Shown: positions 14,716 through 20,820 of the stretch, piece by piece
Layout: each line of letters opens with the position of its first letter
Numbering within the stretch: position 1 is the first letter of the stretch
Virus record (IMG/VR): IMGVR_UViG_3300036850_000251
Coordinates: 1-45,025 of that record
Source of the DNA: a virus
DNA length: 45,025 bases
Strand: one strand, 5' to 3'
Made by a program: the position numbers and the translations under genes
The notes under the pieces: generated by a model
What the model was told of the DNA's origin: nothing
The model's database searches: none
Seen by the model: only the letters and a program-made list of their open reading frames with translations

Positions 14716-14885
14716 CGCGCCTCCTTGGCGGCCGCGTGCACCTTCTGCACCTCAGTGAGTTGCTGTTCGCGGACGCGAATCGCGCGGTGATAGCGCGCGA
14801 TGCGATCGCGCGACGTCGTGCGCTGCAACTGCTCGGCGTAGTAGGCGATCTCGCGCTTCAACTGGTCCGGCGTTTTCGTGTTCAT
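14712..14885 (-). CDS. Small helical protein, 57 aa
   Basis: Short gene reading MNTKTPDQLKREIAYYAEQL...VREQQLTEVQKVHAAAKEAR, almost entirely charged helix and probably a coiled coil. AGAGGAA lies six bases before the ATG, and the stop overlaps the zinc-ribbon start (ATGA). It follows the replication initiator by 15 bases. Not recognised. Confidence 0.65.
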   Translation of the reverse strand: MNTKTPDQLKREIAYYAEQLQRTTSRDRIARYHRAIRVREQQLTEVQKVHAAAKEAR

Positions 14886-14900
14886 CCGGATTTCCTCTGA

Positions 14901-15854
14901 CTAGCCGACGCGTCGCGCGAGGGCGATCGCACGCACGCAATCTAGATACGCGGTCTTGCCGCTGCACCTTGGCTCGTGGGGGCACCCGCCGTGGACGCGC
15001 GCGCGAATCTGTTTCGCATCGTCGAGCTCGCGAGCTGTCAGCGGCCGTTCCTCCATCGGACCCAACGTCAACTGCTCCGGGACGACCACCGCGCGATCGA
15101 GAAACTGCGCTTTGTGGCGGAGCACTCGGAGACTGCGATCGGAACGCGCGATCCACGACTGGTGACTTGCAGGGTCGGCGTCGGCCTCGACGGACCAGAG
15201 GACGATCGCCATCGCCTGCAGCCGGTCGATCGTGCGCCCGTCGTCCAGGAGTTGCTGCACGACCGCGGCGGCGCCGGCGTCGGCCGTGGGGAGCGCGCCG
15301 CCGTTGTGCAGCGGATACGTCACGCGCCACCACGCGAGAAACTGCGCGATTTGCGCGCCACTGTGGCGCGCCAGTACAGGATCAGCAGCAGGGATCTGTA
15401 CTTCTGCTTCTGATCTGTACGTGTGCGCCACTTCGTCGAAATCAGGCCCATTTTCTTGTGCGCCACCTACCTCTTGCGCGCCACTTTGAACGCCACTGTG
15501 GCGCGCAACCTCGTTTTTGTGCGCCACAGTGGCGCGCAGCGACTCCGGATCTTCGGTCGCGAGACGCTTGAGGCAAATGCGATAGGTTGCGGTGCCTCGA
15601 TGCCGTCGAGTCGTCACCTCGAGCCAGCCACGATCGACTAACCGACGCAGCGCGCGATCGACCGACCGTCTCGGGACGCCGCTCTTGCCCGCGAGTGCCG
15701 CGATCGACGACGGCCGGACATTCGTGCCGTCGGGGCGCCAGGCGAACCACCGCGCGAGCGCCTTCAGAACGGCCTTATCCGTTGCCGAGGAGAACCCCGT
15801 CGTCCACTCCACGCGCTGCGCCAGTGATGGAGTACCGCCGCCGGCGCCGCTCAT
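14901..15854 (-). CDS. Replication initiator-like protein (winged helix)
   Basis: 317 aa. The N-terminal ~90 residues form a replication-initiator/lambda O-style winged helix: DKAVLKALARWFAWRPDG, SSIAALAGKSGVPRRSVDRA, RRLVDRGWLEVTTRRH. The middle is a low-complexity segment with echoing motifs (VARHSGVQSGAQEVGGAQ; LARHSGAQIAQ) encoded by a palindrome array. The C-terminus holds a helical domain and a Cys pair (CPHEPRCSG). In lambdoid phages the origin lies inside the O gene as iterons. Start ATG at 15854, with weak ribosome site. Downstream are the small helical protein, zinc ribbon and ATPase. Confidence 0.7.
   Translation of the reverse strand: MSGAGGGTPSLAQRVEWTTGFSSATDKAVLKALARWFAWRPDGTNVRPSSIAALAGKSGVPRRSVDRALRRLVDRGWLEVTTRRHRGTATYRICLKRLATEDPESLRATVAHKNEVARHSGVQSGAQEVGGAQENGPDFDEVAHTYRSEAEVQIPAADPVLARHSGAQIAQFLAWWRVTYPLHNGGALPTADAGAAAVVQQLLDDGRTIDRLQAMAIVLWSVEADADPASHQSWIARSDRSLRVLRHKAQFLDRAVVVPEQLTLGPMEERPLTARELDDAKQIRARVHGGCPHEPRCSGKTAYLDCVRAIALARRVG
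15353..15535. repeat. Iteron-like palindrome array, candidate replication origin
   Basis: Repeats of GCGCCAC occur at 15355, 15425, 15460, 15478 and 15521 (a degenerate ACGCCAC at 15490), with inverse copies GTGGCGC at 15363, 15498 and 15529. Three pair into long dyads, the best being GCGCGCCAC-T-GTGGCGCGC at 15353-15371. Placement inside the initiator gene, with the protein segment there being low complexity, matches origins of lambda type. Origin role is inferred. Confidence 0.6.
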
Positions 15855-15855
15855 C

Positions 15856-16297
15856 GCTCGCGACGCCGACGGCTCGCCGAACGATTGGTGTTACCCTGCG
15901 AACAGCGAGGCGTTGGCGGCACGCCCGCGTGATGGGGACGTCGGAGCTCATGTACAATATGAGCCCGTTCTCTGCGTGACGTTTCCATGTCAGCCCTCCG
16001 GCACAACGGGACCCGTTGACCGCACAGCCGCTGCGCCTCAGAAACGAGCAGGCTTCGGTCGTAAGTTCCCGACTGGTTAGGTGTCGAAGCTGTTCTTCGC
16101 CCACACAGCCGCAGCGTCGGGTTGGCTGGCCCGACGCCGGTGCCGCCTGAGAAACCGGTCGTCAGCGCGCTGGGAACATCCGCGGACGCGTCGATCGATC
16201 GGCTGCTGTTGCTGAGCCCTCCTCACAGAAAGGCCGCTCGCCCCCCGCACGCCGTCGCTGTTGCCCCGAGCGACGTCGCACGCGCGCGACCGGCGGG
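15856..16297. promoter_or_regulatory. Non-coding control region upstream of the replication gene
   Basis: 442 bases with no convincing gene. It holds three inverted repeats: GCTCAT-N7-ATGAGC at 15946-15964 (centre TGTACAAT), CAACGGG-A-CCCGTTG at 16004-16018, and GCGTCGG-N10-CCGACGC at 16114-16137. The first two look like operators; the third could be a hairpin ending the upstream early message, though no U-tract follows. A promoter for the replication operon is expected here, but no good -35/-10 pair was found. Confidence 0.45.
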
Positions 16298-16480
16298 TTA
16301 TGGCTCGTCGACGATGTCCTCTGCGTCGTCGACGTCGCGCTCGTCGTCCCCGTCATCGTCCAGGTCGACGACGTTGTCGTCTTCGTCGTCCTCCTCGGGC
16401 GTGTCGTCGACGTCGTCTTCGATCCGCAGCCGCGGCCGGCGTTCGTGCCGCTTGCCGCCCGACTGCCGATCGCGGATCAC
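16298..16480 (-). CDS. Highly acidic small protein, 60 aa
   Basis: Starts at a GTG overlapping the previous stop (GTGA). The first 20 residues are basic (IRDRQSGGKRHERRPRL). The last 40 are almost half Asp/Glu (EDDVDDTPEEDDEDDNVVDL...). Such strong negative charge is seen in DNA-mimic inhibitors and in histone/SSB-like tail mimics, but the low complexity gives no family. It is the last gene before the control region. Confidence 0.5.
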   Translation of the reverse strand: MIRDRQSGGKRHERRPRLRIEDDVDDTPEEDDEDDNVVDLDDDGDDERDVDDAEDIVDEP

Positions 16481-16662
16481 GTCTTGCGCCTCCACCAGGT
16501 CCTCCCCTTCTTCGCGCCGAGGCCTCGATAGAGATCGAGGGTGGTCGCCTGATCGACGTGCTGCCGGCGGCGCCGCCAGCGCACCGCGGCGATGAGCCAG
16601 GCGATCAGCGCCAGGACCCACGCGCCGACTGACACCCAGAACGCCGCCGCATCGCCGGCCAT
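16477..16662 (-). CDS. Small membrane protein, 61 aa
   Basis: One transmembrane helix (FWVSVGAWVLALIAWLIAAV) followed at once by a basic stretch (RWRRRRQH), giving an N-out/C-in orientation by the positive-inside rule. The C-terminus is polar and basic (GAKKGRTWWRRKT). It abuts the 130-aa gene and overlaps the acidic gene. Function unknown. Confidence 0.6.
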   Translation of the reverse strand: MAGDAAAFWVSVGAWVLALIAWLIAAVRWRRRRQHVDQATTLDLYRGLGAKKGRTWWRRKT

Positions 16663-17054
16663 CAGTCGCGCGGATCCGGCGCCGGCTCCGCCGGCGGCAT
16701 CGCTTTGCGAGCGGCCATCGGCCAGCGGAGGATCGAGTGTCCACAGAGCTCCTCGGTCAGCAGCGACACCAACAACAACACGGCGCGCACCAGGTCGGGC
16801 GAATGCGCGCTCTCCTCACTGCCGCCGAGCAGCTCGAGGATGTCGTTCAGCTCGCGCCGGAGGCGTCCGCGATCCACCTCCTGGCGGGGCCGCACCATCA
16901 GCTCGTAGATGTCGGCGACGCCGAAGATCCAGGTGAGGTGATCGAGCGCGAGCGGCTTGCCGGCGTCGAGCTCGCGCAGCACGCCGACCAGCGCATTGGC
17001 GTTGACGCGGCCGCGCGCGTGCAGGGATTCGATCAGGCTTTCGGCTTCGCTCAT
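16662..17054 (-). CDS. Hypothetical helical protein, 130 aa
   Basis: Mostly alpha-helical early protein: SEAESLIESLHARGRVNANA, LVGVLRELDAGKPLALDHLT, DIYELMVRPRQEVDRGRL, LNDILELLGGSEES and a hydrophobic helix AVLLLVSLLTEELCG. No motif recognised. It overlaps the upstream gene's stop by four bases (ATGA) and abuts the membrane-protein gene. Confidence 0.65.
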   Translation of the reverse strand: MSEAESLIESLHARGRVNANALVGVLRELDAGKPLALDHLTWIFGVADIYELMVRPRQEVDRGRLRRELNDILELLGGSEESAHSPDLVRAVLLLVSLLTEELCGHSILRWPMAARKAMPPAEPAPDPRD

Positions 17055-17299
17055 AGGGACTCCAAGGCGCGGTTCAGGCCGAACCGGATCACGCGGAGTT
17101 CTTGCTCACTGAAGGTGAGCGAGTGCTTCGTCTGGAGCGTGTTTTCATCGCGGACGACCTCGACGATGTTCAGCAGCCGCGGGCCGAGCAGCTTACTGAT
17201 CCGATCGGCTTGCGATTTGACGGCGTCGTGGACGATCGACGCGTTCTCGGCGGTGCCGAATTCCGGGTCGTACGAGTCGGAGACGGGCCCCGGCGTCAA
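17051..17299 (-). CDS. Hypothetical protein, 82 aa
   Basis: Helical protein with ASIVHDAVKSQADRISKLLG and RLLNIVEVVRDENTLQ. The end, SEQELRVIRFGLNRALES, resembles helices that bind a partner protein. Its start is a TTG overlapping the stop of the 31-aa gene (TTGA), a rarer coupling. No family recognised. Confidence 0.55.
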   Translation of the reverse strand: MTPGPVSDSYDPEFGTAENASIVHDAVKSQADRISKLLGPRLLNIVEVVRDENTLQTKHSLTFSEQELRVIRFGLNRALESL

Positions 17300-17391
17300 C
17301 GCTTCCTCCGCTCCGCGAGCATGGCGTCGGCGGCCTTGTACGCGAGATAGGCCAGGGTGCCCGCTTGGTCGTCGAGGGTTTTGTCAGGCAT
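17296..17391 (-). CDS. Tiny protein, 31 aa
   Basis: Frame MPDKTLDDQAGTLAYLAYKA...MLAERRKR, ending in a basic tail, lies between two early genes and overlaps the next start by four bases. Too short to classify. It is kept because of the coupling and normal codon use. Confidence 0.45.
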   Translation of the reverse strand: MPDKTLDDQAGTLAYLAYKAADAMLAERRKR

Positions 17392-17410
17392 CAGGCGTTC
17401 ACTGCTTGCC

Positions 17411-17761
17411 TTAAGGGCCTGGCGTGAGCGGCCGCTTGAGGTTCTGGGCGACGAGCTCGTCGTGCAGCACGCGCGCCGCAGGTGACTCGCGCAGCAGCGC
17501 CTCGGCCTGCGCCATGCCCTTCTCGGTCAGCCGGAACGACGGTGTGCCCCCTTCAAGCCGTACCTCCGCGTCACCGGCGAGCACCATGTCGAGCAACTGT
17601 TGATCGATCCGCACGTGTTCAGCCCAGCGGATCAACGCGTGCGCTTCGGCGTCCGGCGGTCGTTCGCCGCCGTGCTGGTCGATCAACTGCTGGAGCAGTA
17701 GATCGACTTCCGCGTCGCTGAGGTTGCCGGCGAGCTCGTGGTCGTTGCTGGTCTCAGCCAT
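17411..17761 (-). CDS. Hypothetical protein, winged-helix-like, 116 aa
   Basis: Helical N-terminus (LSDAEVDLLLQQLIDQHGG), then LIRWAEHVRIDQQLLDMVLA and a wing-like segment GDAEVRLEGGTPSFRLTEKG followed by MAQAEALLRES, which resembles the end of a winged helix ('RLTEKG' pattern). It could bind DNA, perhaps the 17-bp dyad at its 5' end. Not a firm assignment. Confidence 0.6.
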   Translation of the reverse strand: MAETSNDHELAGNLSDAEVDLLLQQLIDQHGGERPPDAEAHALIRWAEHVRIDQQLLDMVLAGDAEVRLEGGTPSFRLTEKGMAQAEALLRESPAARVLHDELVAQNLKRPLTPGP

Positions 17762-17766
17762 GAAAT

Positions 17767-17783
17767 TGCATTTTCAAAATGCA
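17767..17783. promoter_or_regulatory. 17-bp perfect AT-rich dyad in front of a gene start
   Basis: TGCATTTT-C-AAAATGCA is a perfect palindrome five bases upstream of the ATG of the 116-aa gene. It stands out as AT-rich in a GC-rich genome. It covers the place where a ribosome site would be, so a protein bound to DNA or a hairpin in the RNA could block expression. Confidence 0.55.
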
Positions 17784-17857
17784 GTTAGCGACCCCTTGTC
17801 GGCGCAGTAGACGCAGATGAGGAATCGTCGCGGTTTCGAGCGGACCGCAGGCGACAT
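17774..17857 (-). CDS. Possible tiny Cys-pair peptide, 27 aa
   Basis: ATG overlapping the stop of the 118-aa gene (TGATG), with AAGGTGAG upstream, opens MSPAVRSKPRRFLICVYCAD... ending within the palindrome. The CVYC pair resembles a zinc knuckle. Coupling supports it, but length and the regulatory dyad at its end make it uncertain. Confidence 0.4.
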   Translation of the reverse strand: MSPAVRSKPRRFLICVYCADKGSLTAF

Positions 17858-18213
17858 CAGCTCACCTTGCTCAGCGCCTCGCGGATGGCTTCGACGGCAA
17901 TCGTGTCGAGCTGCTGCCAGATCCGATCTTCGTCGCCCCAGTCGAGCACGGCGGGGATCACGGCTTTGGCGAAGTGCCGCGTCGACGGCTGCATCGCGTG
18001 GACGGCGTGGTGCATCGCCTCGAGCGCGCGTGCGCGGCCGTTGCCGTCGGAATTACCGTACAGCGCCACCAGGTGGATGAAAGCCTGGAGCGCGCGCGCG
18101 TCCTGGCCGGTCAGCGCGGCGAGCGCGTATTTCTCCTTGACGCCGGTGTCTCGCGAGAGCCGTTCAGCGAGCCACTTCAGAGCGGTCTGACAAAGCGGTT
18201 TCTCGGTGGCCAT
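17857..18213 (-). CDS. Hypothetical helical protein, 118 aa
   Basis: Helical early protein: CQTALKWLAERLSRDTGVKE, ALTGQDARALQAFIHLVALY, ARALEAMHHAVHAMQPSTRH, EDRIWQQLDTIAVEAIREAL. GAAGGA lies six bases before the ATG. The ribosome site is part of a 20-base tandem duplication (18215-18250). Unrecognised. Confidence 0.65.
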   Translation of the reverse strand: MATEKPLCQTALKWLAERLSRDTGVKEKYALAALTGQDARALQAFIHLVALYGNSDGNGRARALEAMHHAVHAMQPSTRHFAKAVIPAVLDWGDEDRIWQQLDTIAVEAIREALSKVS

Positions 18214-18214
18214 G

Positions 18215-18250
18215 AGTTTCCTTCAGACTCGAAAAGTTTCCGTCAGACTC
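18215..18250. repeat. Tandem duplication of a 20-base leader unit
   Basis: AGTTTCCTTCAGACTC at 18215-18230 is repeated with one change as AGTTTCCGTCAGACTC at 18235-18250, period 20. On the minus strand the proximal copy carries the ribosome site of the 118-aa gene. The array may be a paired regulator site or a chance duplication. Confidence 0.6.
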
Positions 18251-18363
18251 TGAGAGTGACGTGCTGGCTCGCCGCGGTTCGCCGCACGTCTGACCGATTG
18301 CCTCTCCGCAGCGCGAGACGTCATCGGTGGCTGCGGCGCCGCGTTGCTTAGCGGTCCTCCGTC

Positions 18364-18633
18364 TCAGTTGCCCAGCGGCAGCGCGGCCTGCGCGAACAAC
18401 TCGGCGATCGACGTCGCCTTCAACTCAAACCCCTCGGTCTTCGCACGCGCGCGCGCCGCCTCGAGCACCTCTTCGCCGTACGCCTCGATGCGCTGCCCGA
18501 GCGAGCCGTCGCGACCCGCGCCGTGATAGCGGCCGCCGCACATGCAGTCGCAGTGCGGGGTGGTCGCGTTGTGGCACTTCGCGTCGCACCGGCCCTTGGT
18601 GCCCTCGCTGTTCCCCCAGGACATGACCGTCAT
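18364..18633 (-). CDS. Cysteine-rich metal-binding phage protein, 89 aa
   Basis: Contains the conserved Cys/His block GRCDAKCHNATTPHCDCMCG followed by GRYHGAG, a pattern met in many small proteins of actinobacterial and proteobacterial phages and likely a zinc site. The rest is a helix (RIEAYGEEVLEAARARAKT) and a hydrophobic end. Two ATGs (18633 and 18624) are possible starts and neither has a good ribosome site. Function unknown. Confidence 0.75.
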   Translation of the reverse strand: MTVMSWGNSEGTKGRCDAKCHNATTPHCDCMCGGRYHGAGRDGSLGQRIEAYGEEVLEAARARAKTEGFELKATSIAELFAQAALPLGN

Positions 18634-18650
18634 GGTTCACGAAACGGCCC

Positions 18651-19073
18651 TTATCGGACCCCGACGACTTTCTCGCCAACCCGCCGACGTTTCGCTTCCG
18701 GATCCGGAAGTGCCCTTTCGCCGGCGACGTGCCCGCCGCCGACGATCCGCAGGCGCGCCTTGAAGAGCGGGAGTTGGCGCGGTTCGCCGTCGGCGCGCGC
18801 CATCTGCCGCCGCACCGCGGCCAGCCGGGCGGATCGCGTCCGGACGCGGTCGTCCGCGCGGCGATCGCCGAGGGTGCGCACGACGCCCTTCCGAAACAAG
18901 AGCTGGCCGGACAGGGTGCGCTCGCACGCCAACTGCTTGGTGTGGGCCAGCCATCGGACACCACGATCGGTCACCTCCAACATGCGCGCCGCGTCGATCG
19001 TCGTCAAAAGCACGTGATCGTCGGCTGCGTCGGGCTTCTGCCCGAGTGCTACACTCTGAAACGACATAGGCAC
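18651..19073 (-). CDS. Helix-turn-helix DNA-binding protein, 140 aa
   Basis: N-terminal MerR/excisionase-type HTH: LLTTIDAARMLEVTDRGVRW, then LAHTKQLACERTLSGQLLFR as the wing, KGVVRTLGDRR; the C-terminus is basic and polar. AGGAGG precedes both a GTG (19073) and an ATG (19067), so the exact start is unsettled by two codons. A strong hairpin lies in its 5' leader (19107-19136). Early regulator by position. Confidence 0.7.
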   Translation of the reverse strand: MPMSFQSVALGQKPDAADDHVLLTTIDAARMLEVTDRGVRWLAHTKQLACERTLSGQLLFRKGVVRTLGDRRADDRVRTRSARLAAVRRQMARADGEPRQLPLFKARLRIVGGGHVAGERALPDPEAKRRRVGEKVVGVR

Positions 19074-19106
19074 CGGTCCTCCTCAAGGCCAGGTCCGTTG
19101 TCACCC

Positions 19107-19136
19107 GGAGGCCGCGAGCTGCCGCCCGCGGCCTCC
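19107..19136. promoter_or_regulatory. Perfect 10-bp hairpin in the early leftward leader
   Basis: GGAGGCCGCG-N10-CGCGGCCTCC lies in the 119-base gap between two early DNA-binding protein genes. The loop (AGCTGCCGCC) is also GC-rich. No U-tract follows in either direction, so a simple intrinsic terminator is unlikely. An antitermination, processing or protein-binding element is possible. Confidence 0.5.
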
Positions 19137-19192
19137 ACCTCACGTGCTGCCCGTCAGTTGCGGCGCATCACCTGCCTTTCGGGTTTGCCCCC

Positions 19193-19504
19193 TCACCACA
19201 CGCGCTCGTCGGCGGACACCAGGGCATCGACCGCCGCGTCGACGTCTCGCGCCACCACGCGCGACGGCTCCGGTCGCGGCGCGATCGGCTGGCGCCTGCG
19301 CTCGATCCACTCATCGAGGTCGCGCTCGTACAGCCCTTCGAGGCGGCCGTTGTCGCGCCGCTGAAACACGATCTCGTGCGCCTTGATCAGGCGATACAAC
19401 TTCGCGACCCCGATGCCGAGGCGCACCGCGGCCTTCGACGCCGGCAGCAACCGGCCGCGCGGCGGGACAATGGGCGCCTTCAAGTTAGGCTGCGGCTGCG
19501 ACAT
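19193..19504 (-). CDS. Excisionase-like DNA-binding protein, 103 aa
   Basis: HTH_17/excisionase fold: LLPASKAAVRLGIGVAKLYR (HTH), LIKAHEIVFQRRDNGRLEGL (wing) and YERDLDEWIERRR, then a Pro/Arg-rich tail. It has good candidacy for the directionality factor of the integrase, or another early regulator. Start ATG at 19504 has GGAG nine bases upstream. A GTG two codons earlier overlaps the previous stop. Confidence 0.7.
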   Translation of the reverse strand: MSQPQPNLKAPIVPPRGRLLPASKAAVRLGIGVAKLYRLIKAHEIVFQRRDNGRLEGLYERDLDEWIERRRQPIAPRPEPSRVVARDVDAAVDALVSADERVW

Positions 19505-19506
19505 CT

Positions 19507-19953
19507 TCACCTTCTCCCGGTGTGGCCATCCGCGGCCACAGACGCGTGCGGCGCGCGCAATTCGGCATGGGCCATCCGATCGGCGCGCGCCGGCAAGTGC
19601 TGCAGTGCGAACAGGCCGACGAGGCCATTGACGAGTTGCTCGAGCGCCTGCTGCTGACCACAGGCTGGCGCGAGGACGATCAGGCCAAAGTGCTGCGCGT
19701 AGAGACGCGCGAAGATGACTTCGATCTCCGCCGGCAGCGCGCGCACATGCACGACGGAAATCCGTTTTTCCCCACTGAGAATCTTCGAAAGGTAGACCGA
19801 ATCGATGGCCAGGCCGGAGGCGGCGCTCATCGCGGCGGCCACCGCTTCGTGCTTCCATCCGCTGGTGTCGATCGCCAGGCGTACGAGCGAGCGCACGAGG
19901 ACAAGGCTTTTGTCCTGCTCTTCTTCGCGAAGGACACGCTGGTTGGCCTTCAC
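19507..19953 (-). CDS. Phage early regulator, CII/Cro-like, 148 aa
   Basis: Helical DNA-binding protein: LVRLAIDTSGWKHEAVAAAM, SAASGLAIDSVYLSKILSGE, KRISVVHVRALPAEIEVIFA, RLYAQHFGLIVLAP. The 'VYLSKxLSGEK' recognition-helix region is typical of small phage regulators adjacent to repressor regions. It starts at GTG. Position one gene after the Cro-like protein matches a CII-type activator, which is an inference. Confidence 0.65.
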   Translation of the reverse strand: MKANQRVLREEEQDKSLVLVRSLVRLAIDTSGWKHEAVAAAMSAASGLAIDSVYLSKILSGEKRISVVHVRALPAEIEVIFARLYAQHFGLIVLAPACGQQQALEQLVNGLVGLFALQHLPARADRMAHAELRAPHASVAADGHTGRR

Positions 19954-19988
19954 GCGTCACAGTCCGCCAGTCACGATGGACGAGCCGT

Positions 19989-20198
19989 TCATGACGCCAT
20001 CGCTTCGGGAAACACATCGGCTTCGGCGACGCCCAGCGCGCGCGCCAGCGCAGCGCGTTCGTTGTCGGTCGGGGTGATGTAGCCGTTTTCGATGCGCCAG
20101 TACCGGTACTCCTTGATGCGCGACTTTGTGGAGAGCGCCAGTTGTGACAGCTTCTTTTCGGCGCGCAGCACTCGGAGGCGGTTCTTCTGACCTTTCAT
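19989..20198 (-). CDS. Cro-like XRE-family regulator, 69 aa
   Basis: Single XRE helix-turn-helix: LRVLRAEKKLSQLALSTKSR, IKEYRYWRIENGYITPTDNE, RAALARALGVAEADVFPEA. It is divergent from the 122-aa repressor-type gene, with start codons about 100 bases apart and its own ATG inside an operator-like inverted repeat. No ribosome site is visible, so it may be leaderless. First gene of the leftward early operon. Confidence 0.8.
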   Translation of the reverse strand: MKGQKNRLRVLRAEKKLSQLALSTKSRIKEYRYWRIENGYITPTDNERAALARALGVAEADVFPEAMAS

Positions 20199-20225
20199 GT
20201 TGCGAAATGTATCAGTACATGAAAG
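20192..20225. promoter_or_regulatory. Operator-like nested inverted repeats at the genetic switch
   Basis: CTTTCATGT (20192-20200) and ACATGAAAG (20217-20225) form a perfect 9-bp inverted repeat 16 bases apart. Nested inside is ATGTA-TCAG-TACAT (20207-20220). The left arm covers the start codon of the Cro-like gene. This lies in the AT-richer divergent gap 20199-20300 and is the likely operator for the two XRE regulators. Confidence 0.65.
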
Positions 20226-20300
20226 CTGTCACAATAAGAAATATTCATTGCCTGCAAAGCTTTGCCCGAACTAGGCTTATGTGGCCTACTGTCCAGCGTC

Positions 20301-20669
20301 GTGACGGTGGGCGAGAACTTCAAACGGATCCGCAACGCCAAAGGCATCAAGCAGGAGCAGATCTATAAGCAGCTCGGCTTTCAGCGCGTGTCGAACGTGT
20401 CGCTGCTGGAGAACAGCCCGCGGCTGCCGCGGGCGCCGACGATTAAGAAGATGGCCATGGTGCTCGGATGCGAACCTTGGGAACTGCTCGAGGGCGTGCA
20501 GACGCCGTACGACGAACTGAGGCTGCGCACGGGGAAGCCGACACCATTCGACGCGCGTGCGCCGAGGAATAAGCAGCGACGAGCAGGCGTCGGCGATTCA
20601 GCGGCTGACCGCGTCAGGCAACCAACGTCGGGTCGCGCCGCACCGTCGTCGGCAAAAAAGGGGACGTGA
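20301..20669 (+). CDS. XRE-family repressor (CI-like)
   Basis: 122-aa protein with one XRE HTH: VGENFKRIRNAKGIKQEQIY, KQLGFQRVSNVSLLENSPRL, TIKKMAMVLGCEPWELLEGV. The C-terminus is short and Arg/Ala-rich, with no LexA-like peptidase domain, so prophage induction would not be by self-cleavage. GTG at 20301 (or 20307) is preferred because the XRE fold starts there. No ribosome site is seen. First gene of the rightward lysogeny module and the natural candidate for the lysogenic repressor. Confidence 0.75.
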   Translation: MTVGENFKRIRNAKGIKQEQIYKQLGFQRVSNVSLLENSPRLPRAPTIKKMAMVLGCEPWELLEGVQTPYDELRLRTGKPTPFDARAPRNKQRRAGVGDSAADRVRQPTSGRAAPSSAKKGT

Positions 20670-20820
20670 TCGGCCTGGCAGACTTAATTCTGCTCAGCAC
20701 GTACGTCCCCTACTGGGCGCCGTGCACGTGTTGCCGGCGCCGCGTTCGTTGCTATCCCTGGCGCTGTTGGCTCGATCAATGACTCCCGTCGTCGTAGCGG
20801 TTCGTCGAGAGGCAATCGAC

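Noticed and set aside
15353-15535. CRISPR array
   Set aside because: Units are short palindromes with irregular spacing; no constant repeat or spacer length, no cas genes.
15775-16104. Minus-strand frame of 109 aa in the control region
   Set aside because: Overlaps the initiator start, no ribosome site, Arg-rich and without motif.
18223-18324. 33-codon frame upstream of the 118-aa gene
   Set aside because: No ribosome site and it is built from the duplicated leader; not supported.
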